Origin: Glycomyces luteolus
GTDB taxonomy: Bacteria > Actinomycetota > Actinomycetes > Mycobacteriales > Micromonosporaceae
DNA length: 64,000 nt
Reading direction: 5' to 3'
Assembly: GCF_027622875.1 (NCBI RefSeq)
Contig: NZ_JAPZVP010000003.1
Span: forward strand, 295,818 to 359,817
The notes beneath the pieces were generated by a model, which was not told where the DNA came from, made no database searches, and saw only the letters and a program-made list of their open reading frames with translations. Shown piece after piece: positions 7,917 to 16,213 of this stretch (position 1 is the stretch's first letter; each line of letters begins with the position of its first letter). Position numbers and translations under genes: made by a program.

Positions 7917-7941
7917 GTAACGTGGTTACATAACAGTGTTA
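7917..7941. promoter_or_regulatory. Double palindromic operator of the TetR/epimerase pair
   Basis: GTAACGTGGTTAC (7917-7929) and TAACAGTGTTA (7931-7941) are adjacent inverted repeats sharing the core TAAC-N3-GTTA. They are centred 13 bp apart between the TetR start and the start of the epimerase-like gene. This is the layout expected for two TetR dimers binding on the shared promoter. Confidence 0.75.
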
Positions 7942-7966
7942 CTAAACCGTGAATCAGGAGCACCCC

Positions 7967-8890
7967 ATGTCTGATCTCCACGTCGTCCTCGGCGCCACCG
8001 GCGCCATCGGCAGCGCCGTCGTCGCCGAGCTCACCGCGCGCGGGCACACCGTTCGCGCCGTCAGCCGCAACCCCGAAGGCCCCCAGGGCTTCCGCGCGGA
8101 CATCACCACCGCCGAGGGCGCCACGTCGGCCTGCGCCGACGCCGCCGTCGTCTACCAGTGCGCGCAGCCGCCCTACGCCGCGTGGGCCAAGGAGTTCGTC
8201 GGCCTCACCGACACGGTCCTCACCGGAGTCGAGAAGGCCGGGGCGCGGCTCGTCATGGCCGACAACCTCTACATGTACGGACCCGTCGACGGGCCGATGC
8301 ACGAGGACCTGCCGTACGCGGCCGCCTTCCCGAAGGGCCGGGCCCGCGTCCGGGTCGCCGAGATGATCCTCAACGCCCACAAGGAAGGCCGCATCCGCGC
8401 CGCCCTCGGCCGCGCCTCCGACTACTTCGGACCCGGGGGCATGAACACCGTCCTCGGCCCCCCGATCTTCGCCGCCGCGGCCGCCGGGAAGACCGCCCGC
8501 TGGCTCGGCGAACCCGACGAGCCGCACACCGTCTCCTACCTCCCCGACGTCGCCGCCGGCCTCGTCGCCCTGGGCGAGAACCCCAAGGCCGACGGCTACG
8601 CCTGGCACCTGCCGGTCGGGCCGCCCGTCACCGGCGACGAGTTCCTCGCGCTCGTCTGGAAAGCCGCTGGAACCAAGGCCAAGAGCGCCGCCCTCGGCCG
8701 GGGCCTGCAGCGCCTCGTCGGCGTATTCAACCCGATCGTCAAGGAGCTCGGCGAGACCTGGTACCAGCGCGACCGCGCCTGGATCGTCGACGACACCGCG
8801 TTCCGCGCCGCCTTTCCCGACCGCGTCCAGGTCACCCCGCACGAAGAGGCGGTCGCGCGGACCATGACCTGGTTCAAGCAGCACGCCTGA
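7967..8890 (+). CDS. NAD-dependent epimerase/dehydratase family protein
   Basis: The 307-residue extended SDR protein has the loop GATGAIGSAV near residue 8. A DNLYMYG segment follows, where the YxxxK region of sugar epimerases would lie, and then R-A-S-D-Y-F-G-P-G. This is the usual set for actinobacterial epimerase-like oxidoreductases found next to TetR genes. CAGGAG precedes the ATG at 7967. It is controlled by the adjacent operator. The substrate is unknown and may be a xenobiotic or nucleotide sugar. Confidence 0.85.
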   Translation: MSDLHVVLGATGAIGSAVVAELTARGHTVRAVSRNPEGPQGFRADITTAEGATSACADAAVVYQCAQPPYAAWAKEFVGLTDTVLTGVEKAGARLVMADNLYMYGPVDGPMHEDLPYAAAFPKGRARVRVAEMILNAHKEGRIRAALGRASDYFGPGGMNTVLGPPIFAAAAAGKTARWLGEPDEPHTVSYLPDVAAGLVALGENPKADGYAWHLPVGPPVTGDEFLALVWKAAGTKAKSAALGRGLQRLVGVFNPIVKELGETWYQRDRAWIVDDTAFRAAFPDRVQVTPHEEAVARTMTWFKQHA

Positions 8891-8963
8891 TTCCTCCGAA
8901 ATGCACCAGAACACCCGAATTACTCCGTAGACTGCGCACACTCACGTACGCATTGGAGGCGTC

Positions 8964-9278
8964 ATGACGCAGGACTACGGACCGCGCGCGCAGGTCGACG
9001 GGGCCAGAGAGATGAACGGGACCGCGATCGCGGCCTTCGTGTTCTCAGTCGTGGGGCTGTGCTGGCCGCTGGGCCTCCTCGGGCTCATCCTCGGCTACGT
9101 CGCGAAGAGCCAGATCAAGTCCCGCGACAACTCCGGCAGCGGCCTCGCCACGGCGGCGATCGTCCTCGGTTGGATCACGGTCCTCGGCTTCATCATCTTC
9201 GCCATCGCGCTGGCCGTGGGCGGCTGGGACGCCTGGATGGACCGCGTGAACGACTACAAGGACGACTACAACAACTAG
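8964..9278 (+). CDS. DUF4190 small membrane protein
   Basis: The 104-residue protein matches the DUF4190 pattern. Two transmembrane helices, about 18-44 (NGTAIAAFVFSVVGLCWPLG onward) and 59-84 (LATAAIVLGWITVLGFIIFA onward), are joined by a GYVAKSQIKSR turn. The C-terminus is acidic and aromatic (DYKDDYNN). The function is unknown; members are common in actinobacteria. GGAGG lies upstream of the ATG. It converges on the deacetylase gene with a hairpin between. Confidence 0.85.
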   Translation: MTQDYGPRAQVDGAREMNGTAIAAFVFSVVGLCWPLGLLGLILGYVAKSQIKSRDNSGSGLATAAIVLGWITVLGFIIFAIALAVGGWDAWMDRVNDYKDDYNN

Positions 9279-9289
9279 GCCCGCCCAAA

Positions 9290-9317
9290 CGGCCCACCTG
9301 GCGGACCAGATGGGCCG
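9290..9317. terminator. Hairpin between convergent genes
   Basis: CGGCCCA and TGGGCCG form the stem, with a further imperfect CCTGG/CCAGA pairing inside. It lies between the DUF4190 gene and the deacetylase gene. Confidence 0.6.
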
Positions 9318-9333
9318 TACGAGCCTGCGTCCC

Positions 9334-10020
9334 CTAAGGGGCGGGGCTGCACTTCGGGGTGATGCCGAACGTGTACCCCTTCGCCGCGAGCTGCGGCAGC
9401 GCGATCTCCAGCGCCTCCACGGTCTGCGAGCGGTCGCCGCCGCCGTCGTGCATGAGCACCACGTCGCCCGGGGTGGCCCCGAGCAGCACGTTCACGATCG
9501 CGTCCACGCCCGGCCTCGACCAGTCCTTGGTGTCCTCGTTCCACATCTGCCGCTGGAGACCTGCCCCGGTGATAGCCTGGTTGACCGTGGTGTTGTGGGC
9601 CCCGTACGGCGGGCGGAAGCAGTTCACTTCGGCGCCGAAGCTTTCGAGCAGGGTCTGGGTGCGGCCGATCTGCGAGTCCATCTGTGCGCGCGTCAGCGTC
9701 GTCATGTCGGGGTGGTCCCAGGAGTGGTTGCCGAGCGCGTGCCCGGCCGCCAGGACGGCGCGGGAGCGGGCGGGGTCGCGCTGGGCGTTCTGGCCGAGCT
9801 GGAAGAACGTCGCCTTGGCGTTGTTCGCCTCGAGGACGGCGAGGATCTCGTCGGTGTAGGTCCCGCCGGGGCCGTCGTCGAAGGTGAGGAAGATCTGGCC
9901 GTTCCAGGGGTCGTCGGCGGCGACGGGGGCCGGTGCCGGGGCGGCGTGCGCCGGGACGGAGAGGAGGAGGGAGCCGATGACCGCCGCGGCGGCGGCCACC
10001 ATGAAGCGAAGATGTTTCAT
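9334..10020 (-). CDS. Secreted polysaccharide deacetylase (CE4/NodB)
   Basis: The 228-residue protein starts with a signal peptide (MKHLRFMVAAAAAVIGSLLL, cut after AHA near residue 29). A NodB domain follows. TFDDGPGG carries the catalytic and first metal-binding aspartates, GNHSWDHP the two metal-binding histidines, and FRPPYGAHN the third motif. It removes acetyl groups from N- or O-acetylated polysaccharides such as chitin, peptidoglycan or acetylxylan outside the cell. The ATG at 10020 was chosen because it opens the signal peptide. No operon partner is evident; its substrate could link it to the xylan genes further on, but that is speculative. Confidence 0.9.
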   Translation of the reverse strand: MKHLRFMVAAAAAVIGSLLLSVPAHAAPAPAPVAADDPWNGQIFLTFDDGPGGTYTDEILAVLEANNAKATFFQLGQNAQRDPARSRAVLAAGHALGNHSWDHPDMTTLTRAQMDSQIGRTQTLLESFGAEVNCFRPPYGAHNTTVNQAITGAGLQRQMWNEDTKDWSRPGVDAIVNVLLGATPGDVVLMHDGGGDRSQTVEALEIALPQLAAKGYTFGITPKCSPAP

Positions 10021-10118
10021 GCGAACATCGTGGCGGGACTTCCGTTGTGGCGCAACGAGGGAGTTATCACCTAAGTCGCATGTGTCCTCAGGCAACCAAG
10101 CGGCAGTGCCGGAGCGTA

Positions 10119-10910
10119 TCAGCCGCCGGGGAGTTCGCCGCCGCGCTCGGCCGCGGCGGCCACGGCCGCTCGGATCGCCTCGTCCACATTCGACGCGTCG
10201 AGCGATGCCAGCGCGGCCTCGGTGGTACCGCCGGGGGTGGCGATCCGGTCCAGGAGCGCGGCGGGCGGCTCGTCCGAGTCCTGCAGGTGGAGGCAGGCGC
10301 CGAGGAGCATCTGGTCGACCAGGACGCGGGCGGCGACCGGGTCCATGCCGCCGTCGACCGCGGCGTTCGTCATCGCGTCGGCGAGGTAGTAGAGGAACGC
10401 GGGGCCCGAACCGCCAACGGCCGTAATGAGATCCATCATGGACTCGTCGGCGATCACGGTGACCCCGATGCGGTCGAACAGGTCCTCGATCTCGGTCAGG
10501 TCGGTGCCCTCGGGCGCGGCCAGCGCGGTGGCGGCCCGGCGGGCGCGGGCGGCGATGTTGGTCATGGCGCGGACGGCCGTGATGCCCTTGGGGAGCCGTT
10601 CGGTGAGCTTGGCGAGGGGGACGCCGGCGGCGAGGGAGACGACGACCGTTTCCGGTTCGAGGTGGGGGCCGATCGCGGAGAGTAGGGGCCCGACGGCGAC
10701 GGGCGGCACGGCGACGAGCACGACGTCGGCTTCGGCGACCGCGCTGGGGTTGTCGGTGCCGACCTCGACGCCGTACGCGTCGGCGAGTGTGGCGGCGCGT
10801 TCGGCGGGCAGGGCGGTGGCCCAGATCTGGGCGGGCGGCAGGCCGGAGTCGAGGAGTCCGGCGAGCACGGCCTCGCCGAGATGTCCGACGCCGAGCAGCG
10901 CGATGTCCAT
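10119..10910 (-). CDS. proC: Pyrroline-5-carboxylate reductase
   Basis: The 263-residue cytosolic enzyme catalyses the last step of proline synthesis, NAD(P)H-dependent reduction of 1-pyrroline-5-carboxylate. It has the N-terminal Rossmann start MDIALLGVGHLGEAVLAGLL, the VPP turn at the end of the dinucleotide fold, RAMTN, and the C-terminal P5CR signature GSGPAF...DAMTNAAVDGGMD followed by the TPGGTT motif. Length is typical. AGGTGAG lies upstream of the ATG. It stands alone rather than with proA/proB, and actinobacteria often carry more than one paralogue. Confidence 0.92.
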   Translation of the reverse strand: MDIALLGVGHLGEAVLAGLLDSGLPPAQIWATALPAERAATLADAYGVEVGTDNPSAVAEADVVLVAVPPVAVGPLLSAIGPHLEPETVVVSLAAGVPLAKLTERLPKGITAVRAMTNIAARARRAATALAAPEGTDLTEIEDLFDRIGVTVIADESMMDLITAVGGSGPAFLYYLADAMTNAAVDGGMDPVAARVLVDQMLLGACLHLQDSDEPPAALLDRIATPGGTTEAALASLDASNVDEAIRAAVAAAAERGGELPGG

Positions 10911-10977
10911 GTCCTCACCTCCGTGTCAGCGCTCCACAGCCCGAAATCTACGGGCCGGGTCTCCCGGGTTCCGGGAT

Positions 10978-11484
10978 TCAGGGGAAATGCCGTTCAGTGC
11001 GTATGCAGGCGTCGCGCATGGCGGCGGCGAACCGGTCGGTGGCGCGCGATTGCAGGAATCGCACGACGGGTCCTCCGAGGCGGGCGGCGGCGGTGCCGGG
11101 CCGGGAGAAGGACCGCACGGTGAAGTGGACGCGGCCGTCGACCGCTTCGAGCAGGAACGCGGCTTCGCCCCGTTCGGGATGGCCGGGCATGGAGCCGTAT
11201 CCGAACCCGACCCTATCGGGTGTCTCCTCGGCCCACACCACCTGGCACGGAATATGCAGGACCCCGGCGAAGCGGAGTCGCACTTCGACCCCGGGCGCGG
11301 CGCGTGCGGCGGTGGCCTCGGGGTGCAGGCCGCACCGTTCGTGGAGGCCCCAGGTCATGAGGAGCTCGGCGGCGTCGTGCAGGGTCGCGTCGAGGTCGGC
11401 GGTGCGCTCGAGGTGGCGGTAGCCGGGCGGGAGCGGCCCGGCGCGGGTCGCGCCCGCTTCGGGGTAGTTGACCTTGTATGCCAC
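10978..11484 (-). CDS. DUF1990 family protein
   Basis: The roughly 168-residue protein opens VAYKVNYPEAG...LPPGYRHLERT and contains TWGLHERCG and a VGFGYGSMPGHPERGE block. These match DUF1990, a SRPBCC-like family of unknown function. The GTG at 11484 is the natural start: it lies one base after the stop of the GNAT gene and homology begins there. It is probably co-translated with that gene. The C-terminal block (RPGTAAARLGGPVVRFLQSR) is the conserved end of the family. Confidence 0.82.
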   Translation of the reverse strand: MAYKVNYPEAGATRAGPLPPGYRHLERTADLDATLHDAAELLMTWGLHERCGLHPEATAARAAPGVEVRLRFAGVLHIPCQVVWAEETPDRVGFGYGSMPGHPERGEAAFLLEAVDGRVHFTVRSFSRPGTAAARLGGPVVRFLQSRATDRFAAAMRDACIRTERHFP

Positions 11485-11485
11485 G

Positions 11486-12013
11486 TCAGTCGTCCAGTTC
11501 GGGGTTGAGGACCTGGAAGAGCAGGTGGTCCTGCCATTTCCCGGCGATCTTGAGATAGACGGGGGCCATGCCGATCGGCTCGAAGCCGTTGCGCTGCAGC
11601 ACCTTCTGCGAGGCGTAGTTGTCGACGAGGGTCTCGGCCTGCACCCGGGCGAGGCCGAGGTCCTTGAACGCCAGCCGCTTTGCGAGCCGCACGGCCTCGG
11701 TCGCGATCCCGCGCCCGGCCGCGGACTTCGCCACCCAGTACCCGATGCTGCACGAGCGGAAGTAGGGCCCGCGCACGATCGAGTTGAGGAAGATCTGGCC
11801 GACGAACCTGCCGTCGTCCTCAATGGCGTACGTGAGGCCGACGCCGGCCTCGGCCCTGGCGAACGCCGCTTCGATCTCGGTCCGCACGCCCTCGGCCGCG
11901 AACGCGGCCTCGCCCCGGTCGGGCTCCCAGGGCGCCAGGTAGTCCCGGCCTTCGCGGCGCAGCGCGGCGATCGCCTCGGCATCGGCGAGGGCGATGGGAC
12001 GAATGGTGATCAT
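11486..12013 (-). CDS. GNAT N-acetyltransferase, RimJ/RimL type
   Basis: The 175-residue protein has the RimJ/L order of motifs. MITIRPIALADAEAIAALRR opens it, GYWVAKSAAGRGIATEAVRL holds the acetyl-CoA binding loop (R/Q-x-x-G-x-G/A variant, here AAGRGIA), and ASQKVLQRNGFEPIG the closing segment. It transfers acetyl from acetyl-CoA to an amine, possibly a ribosomal protein N-terminus or a small molecule. The start at 12013 gives the complete domain. It is in a tight pair with the DUF1990 gene. Confidence 0.88.
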   Translation of the reverse strand: MITIRPIALADAEAIAALRREGRDYLAPWEPDRGEAAFAAEGVRTEIEAAFARAEAGVGLTYAIEDDGRFVGQIFLNSIVRGPYFRSCSIGYWVAKSAAGRGIATEAVRLAKRLAFKDLGLARVQAETLVDNYASQKVLQRNGFEPIGMAPVYLKIAGKWQDHLLFQVLNPELDD

Positions 12014-12165
12014 GACTTGATTCTGCCGTGTCGCGAGCGCATTGGGGGTACGGGTGCGGACATCGACGCTCCCCGATGGGAGCGCGCTTGCGGCATACTG
12101 TTCTGCAACTCTTGCGGAACCGCCCCCGAACGACATTCCAGAGCGACACGGCAACGGAGCCACCA

Positions 12166-14247
12166 GTGCCCGGAGACGAAGCAGGCAACGCCGAACCGAA
12201 CCCGACCGGATCATCTGAAGACGAGACCCCCGCGACCCCGCCGACGGCACCGCCCGAAGGGGAGCGGCTTGACGCGTCCGCCGTGGCGCGCATCGTGGAC
12301 GAGGCGCTGTCCGCCTGGGCGCCGCCCCCGCCCGCGATGTACCTGGGCGGGGCCGCGGTGACCATCGGCGGCCTGCTGGGCGCGCTCATCCAGCTGCTCA
12401 TCGGCACCGCCCCGCAGCCGTGGAGCACGGTACTCGTCGCCATCGGCATCGGCATCATCATCGTCCAGCTGCTGTGGAGCCTGTTCCGGGTCGGCACCGG
12501 CAGGCGCACCGCGAGGTTCACCGGCTTCGCCATCGTCGTCTTCGCGGTCGTCTGCTCCTTCATCCTCGGCTTCATCCTGCGCCCCATGGCCCTGCGGATC
12601 TACGACCAGCACTACTCCTGCGCCGACCCGGTAGAGCTCACGGTCCTCGTCCCGGCCGACGGCGCCGCCTGGTTCCAGGAGTCGATCACCGAGTTCAACC
12701 GCGAGTACGGCGAGGGCGACTGCCGCGCGGCGAACGTGACCGCCTACAGCGCGCCGTGGCCCGAGGTCGAGAAGGCGATGGCCCAGGGCTGGCAGCCGCC
12801 GCAGGACGGCGAGGAGGGGACCTTCGAGGCGCTGCGCGACGTCGGGCCCCGCCCCCATTTCTGGATCGCCGAGTCGCAGACCCAGGTCGAGCTGGCGGAC
12901 GAGAAGCTGAGCGACAACGACTCAGGGGTCAACTACGAGGTCTTCGAACCCAAAGACGCCGAACCGATCGGCCGGACGCCGCTCGTGCTGGCCGTTCCGG
13001 AGGCGGTGCTCGACACGCACGGGTTCAACGGCGGCCTCCAGACCACCGACAGGGCGCTGCACGAGCTCATCGTCGAACTCGGCGACGCGTACGCCACGCC
13101 GGTGCTCAGGTCCGACCCGGCGGCGTCCACCACCGGGCTGCTCTTCTTCCGCTCGCTCTACGACGAGGGCTCGGCCGCACTCGCGGAGAGCCGACTCGCC
13201 GGCGCGGCGGCGGCGACGGGCATCGCCTTGGCCCCCAGCGACACCGACCTGCTGTGCGAGGTCCGCCGCACCCAGGGGGCGATCCCCTACGCGGCGGTGC
13301 TCACCACCGAGATGGCGCTGGCGCACTACAACACAGGAAAGGCCCTCGGCGACGACTGCCCTGGCGCCGATGATGAGCACTCGGGGCTCGTGCCCGTCTA
13401 CAGCACCGGGCTGGGCGCGCTCGACTACCAAGGGGTCCGGCTCGACTGGACCGGCGACCCCTGGGCCGGGCGGCGAACGGCCGTGGCCGACGCCCTGCAG
13501 TCCTGGCTCGCGGGAGAGAGCAGCGACGCGTACCCGGAGGCCCTGAGCATGCGCAGTGAAGACTACGAACGCGACGCGCTGGCGGGGGACTACCGCTTCG
13601 ACACCGGCTTCGAGGCCGAAGCCGATCCGCTCAGCGCCGACGGGTTCACCACGTTGCAAGGCCGCTATGGAAGCAGCCGCCTGCCGACCACCGTGCTGCT
13701 CGCCGTGGACAATTCGGCATCGATGAACGAGGAGGCGGGCGGCGGCCGGTCCCGCTTCGAGCTCGCGAGCGACGGCGTGGTCACGGCACTGGACTACCTC
13801 GGCGTCAACGACGAGGATCAAGCAGCACTGTGGACGTTTCCGGTCAAGGGGTCCGGCTCGCACGCACCGGTGTTCGACATGACCGCCGATCCGCCCGAGG
13901 ACGTCGCGGAGCTCCTGCGGTCCAACGGGACGGGCGAAGGGGTCGACCTCCACCAGACCATGGTCGACGGGATCGCCGAACTCGACGCGGCCGGCCCGGA
14001 CGAGGGGTCCAGCGCGATGGTGGTGATCACCGACGGGGCCAACCTCGACCGTTCCGACACCACAGTGGATGAGGTGCGCGAGGTGCTGGCCGAGCACCAG
14101 GCCAACCTGTACCTGATCGCGGTCGGCGATGTCGCCTGCCGGTCGGCGGTCTTCGCCGAGCTTGACGAGGACCCTCGGGTGACCTGCCTCGAGGCCGAGG
14201 AGGAACCCTTCGACAGCCTGTTCAACCAGTTGTGGAGCGGCAGGTGA
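12166..14247 (+). CDS. Membrane-anchored solute-binding plus VWA domain protein
   Basis: The 693-residue protein starts with a disordered acidic, proline-rich head. Three membrane helices follow at about 58-80, 87-107 and 119-137, then a periplasmic-binding-protein-like region at about 150-490. A C-terminal von Willebrand A domain runs from about 505, with an intact MIDAS DNSAS (near 514) and a VVITDGAN strand. The helix count puts the binding and VWA parts outside the cell if the N-terminus is inside. The GTG at 12166 was chosen for GGAG 6 nt upstream; an ATG at 12076 is the alternative. It overlaps the next solute-binding gene, and no transporter subunits are nearby. Its function is unknown; ligand sensing or adhesion is more likely than transport. 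Confidence 0.8.
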   Translation: MPGDEAGNAEPNPTGSSEDETPATPPTAPPEGERLDASAVARIVDEALSAWAPPPPAMYLGGAAVTIGGLLGALIQLLIGTAPQPWSTVLVAIGIGIIIVQLLWSLFRVGTGRRTARFTGFAIVVFAVVCSFILGFILRPMALRIYDQHYSCADPVELTVLVPADGAAWFQESITEFNREYGEGDCRAANVTAYSAPWPEVEKAMAQGWQPPQDGEEGTFEALRDVGPRPHFWIAESQTQVELADEKLSDNDSGVNYEVFEPKDAEPIGRTPLVLAVPEAVLDTHGFNGGLQTTDRALHELIVELGDAYATPVLRSDPAASTTGLLFFRSLYDEGSAALAESRLAGAAAATGIALAPSDTDLLCEVRRTQGAIPYAAVLTTEMALAHYNTGKALGDDCPGADDEHSGLVPVYSTGLGALDYQGVRLDWTGDPWAGRRTAVADALQSWLAGESSDAYPEALSMRSEDYERDALAGDYRFDTGFEAEADPLSADGFTTLQGRYGSSRLPTTVLLAVDNSASMNEEAGGGRSRFELASDGVVTALDYLGVNDEDQAALWTFPVKGSGSHAPVFDMTADPPEDVAELLRSNGTGEGVDLHQTMVDGIAELDAAGPDEGSSAMVVITDGANLDRSDTTVDEVREVLAEHQANLYLIAVGDVACRSAVFAELDEDPRVTCLEAEEEPFDSLFNQLWSGR

Positions 14248-15656
14248 CCGGGCATTGGAGGTCCCGCTTGCGGATGTCCCGCCGGACCGTCTTCGAGCTG
14301 GCCGGCGCGGCGGTCGCGGCGGGCGCGATCGGCGGCGCCTACTGGCTCGGCAACCGCGAGACCGAAAGGGAATGGGAAGACCTCGACGGGAAGCCGCTGC
14401 AGCTGCTGGCCGCACGCGACGACACCGCGAACGGCCAGCGCAGGCTCCTCGTCGACCAGTGGAACGCCTGGCACGGCGACCACCCCGTCGAGATGGTGGA
14501 GCTGTCGCCGATCGCCGACCTCCAGTACAGCGCGATCCACGCCGCGTTGCAGTCCGAGGACCCGGACGTCGACGTGGTGGACCTCGACATCCCATGGGTC
14601 GCCGAGTTCGCGTCGGCGGGCCGCCTCGAACCGCTCGACGGCATCGACACCGGCGGGTTCCTGGAGCGGCCCTTGGAGGCCGGGCGCTTCGAGGGCGAGC
14701 TGTACGCGCTGCCGTTCAACACGAATGTGGGGATGCTGTACTACCGCAAGCACATCGACCCCGAGTCGGACCCCGACTACCGCAACGGCGTCCTTACCGA
14801 GCTGGAGGCGTCGTCGATCCGGACCTGGGACGATCTGCGGAGGACCATCGGCTGGATCCTGCGGGAGGACAACGGGTTCACCGGCGGCATCGCGATGCAG
14901 CTGGCGTCGTACGAGGGGTTCACGGTCAACGTCTGGGAGTACCTGCTGGCCAACGGCATCGATGTCGCGGATGACACCGGCATGATCGGCTTCGGCCCGC
15001 GGTCCGATGCCGTCGGCCTGCTCGAGGACCTCTGGAGCGACCTGTGGGAGCCGGTGCGGCAGAACAAGTGGACGGTGCTGCCTGCCGCGGTGCAGCACAA
15101 CGAGGACGAGTCGCTCGCGGCCTTCCAGGCGGGGCTGACGCCGTTCCTGCGGCACTGGCCGCAGGCGATCCGGACGCTGGAGTCGTGCGAGGCGTTCGCG
15201 GCGGCCGGATCGGACGTGCCGTTCGAGGTGGGCGTGGTGCCGATGCCGGGCGGCGTGCTCGGCGGCGGGAGCCTCGCCGTGAGCGCGTACTCGAAGCGCA
15301 AGAACGTCTCCCGGGCGCTGATCGAGTTCCTTACGGGCCCGACGAGCCAGCAGCTCCTGTTCGACCGCGGCGGGTTCGCGGCGACGCGGCCGGAACCGTA
15401 CTTCGACGCCATGGCGCAGGTCGCGAGCGGGGTGGCGGACGGGGACTGCGAGTCGATCGGCGGCCCGCGGCGCGAGGCCGGCGCGATGTACGAGGCGCTG
15501 ACCGGCGAGGGGCCGGGCCAGCGCCCCGAGGTGGACCGGTATGCGCAGTTCAGCTACGCGTTCCGCGACGAGCTGTACGGCAGGCTCGCGAATGACGACG
15601 CCCCGGATTTCAGCGGGCTCGAGCGTCGGCTCGAGCGGGCCGTCGAGGGCAAGTGA
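14244..15656 (+). CDS. Extracellular solute-binding protein, orphan
   Basis: The roughly 470-residue family 1 solute-binding protein has a long N-terminal signal with a twin-arginine-like SRRTVFELAG motif and an alanine/glycine-rich core ending near YWLGNRE. The mature part has the DLQYSAIHAAL...DPDVDVVDLDIPWVAEFA pattern, PFNTNVGMLYYR, and the late GGFAATRPE region of sugar-binding proteins. The GTG at 14244 overlaps the previous stop (GTGA) with GGAG 6 nt ahead; TTG 14268 and ATG 14274 are alternatives. There is no lipobox cysteine. With the upstream SBP-VWA protein it forms a two-gene unit lacking permeases or ATPase, so it may deliver a ligand to that membrane protein. Confidence 0.82.
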   Translation: MTGHWRSRLRMSRRTVFELAGAAVAAGAIGGAYWLGNRETEREWEDLDGKPLQLLAARDDTANGQRRLLVDQWNAWHGDHPVEMVELSPIADLQYSAIHAALQSEDPDVDVVDLDIPWVAEFASAGRLEPLDGIDTGGFLERPLEAGRFEGELYALPFNTNVGMLYYRKHIDPESDPDYRNGVLTELEASSIRTWDDLRRTIGWILREDNGFTGGIAMQLASYEGFTVNVWEYLLANGIDVADDTGMIGFGPRSDAVGLLEDLWSDLWEPVRQNKWTVLPAAVQHNEDESLAAFQAGLTPFLRHWPQAIRTLESCEAFAAAGSDVPFEVGVVPMPGGVLGGGSLAVSAYSKRKNVSRALIEFLTGPTSQQLLFDRGGFAATRPEPYFDAMAQVASGVADGDCESIGGPRREAGAMYEALTGEGPGQRPEVDRYAQFSYAFRDELYGRLANDDAPDFSGLERRLERAVEGK

Positions 15657-15657
15657 C

Positions 15658-16173
15658 TCAGGGCCGCAGGCCGAGCGTGTACCAGTCGAGGACGCGGCCG
15701 TCGGGTTCGCTGCGGCGCTGCAGGTACGTGAAGCCCGCACGGGCGGCGACCGCCGCCGAGCGGGCGTTCGCCGGTTCGCAGCGGATGACCGCTTCGGTGC
15801 AGCCGATCCGGGCGGCGTAGGTGCAGGCGAGGCGCACCGCGCGGGTGGCGAGGCCGCGGCCGCGCCACTGCGGGTAGAGGCCGTAGGCGAGGTTGGCCTG
15901 GCCCTCGCGCAGGTAGTACTGGCCGGTCTGGACGTCCACGGTTCCGGCGAGCGCCAGGCCTGGCTCGGCGCGGATGCCGAAGTTGTGGAAGGGCCCGCCC
16001 TCGCGCCACCACCGGGCGCAGGCGTCGAGGTAGTCGCGCAGGCCCTGCGCAGTTGCGGGATCGCCGCTGAGCCAGCGCACCATCTCCTCGTCCTCCCCCG
16101 CGTAGTGGGCCTCGAAGTCGGCGGGGCCGAGCGGGAGGAGCGTGACCGTGCCGTCGGTGAGCGCCTCGTGCAT
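15658..16173 (-). CDS. GNAT N-acetyltransferase
   Basis: The 171-residue protein has the RimJ/L-like order. It runs from HEALTDGTVTLLPLGPADFE through LAYGLYPQWRGRGLATRAVRL, which contains the acetyl-CoA loop RGRGLA, to NARSAAVAARAGFTYLQR. It acetylates an unknown amine. The start at 16173 gives a complete fold. It converges on the orphan solute-binding protein gene, with one base between the two stop codons. Confidence 0.87.
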   Translation of the reverse strand: MHEALTDGTVTLLPLGPADFEAHYAGEDEEMVRWLSGDPATAQGLRDYLDACARWWREGGPFHNFGIRAEPGLALAGTVDVQTGQYYLREGQANLAYGLYPQWRGRGLATRAVRLACTYAARIGCTEAVIRCEPANARSAAVAARAGFTYLQRRSEPDGRVLDWYTLGLRP

Positions 16174-16213
16174 ACCACCAGACTGGCGCAGTTCACGCCC
16201 TCCCGCAACGGAT

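Noticed and set aside
12028..12165. N-terminal extension of the SBP-VWA protein to a GTG at 12028 or an ATG at 12076
   Set aside because: Neither has a ribosome-binding site and the extra residues are arginine-rich and unlike the body of the protein; the GTG at 12166 is better placed.
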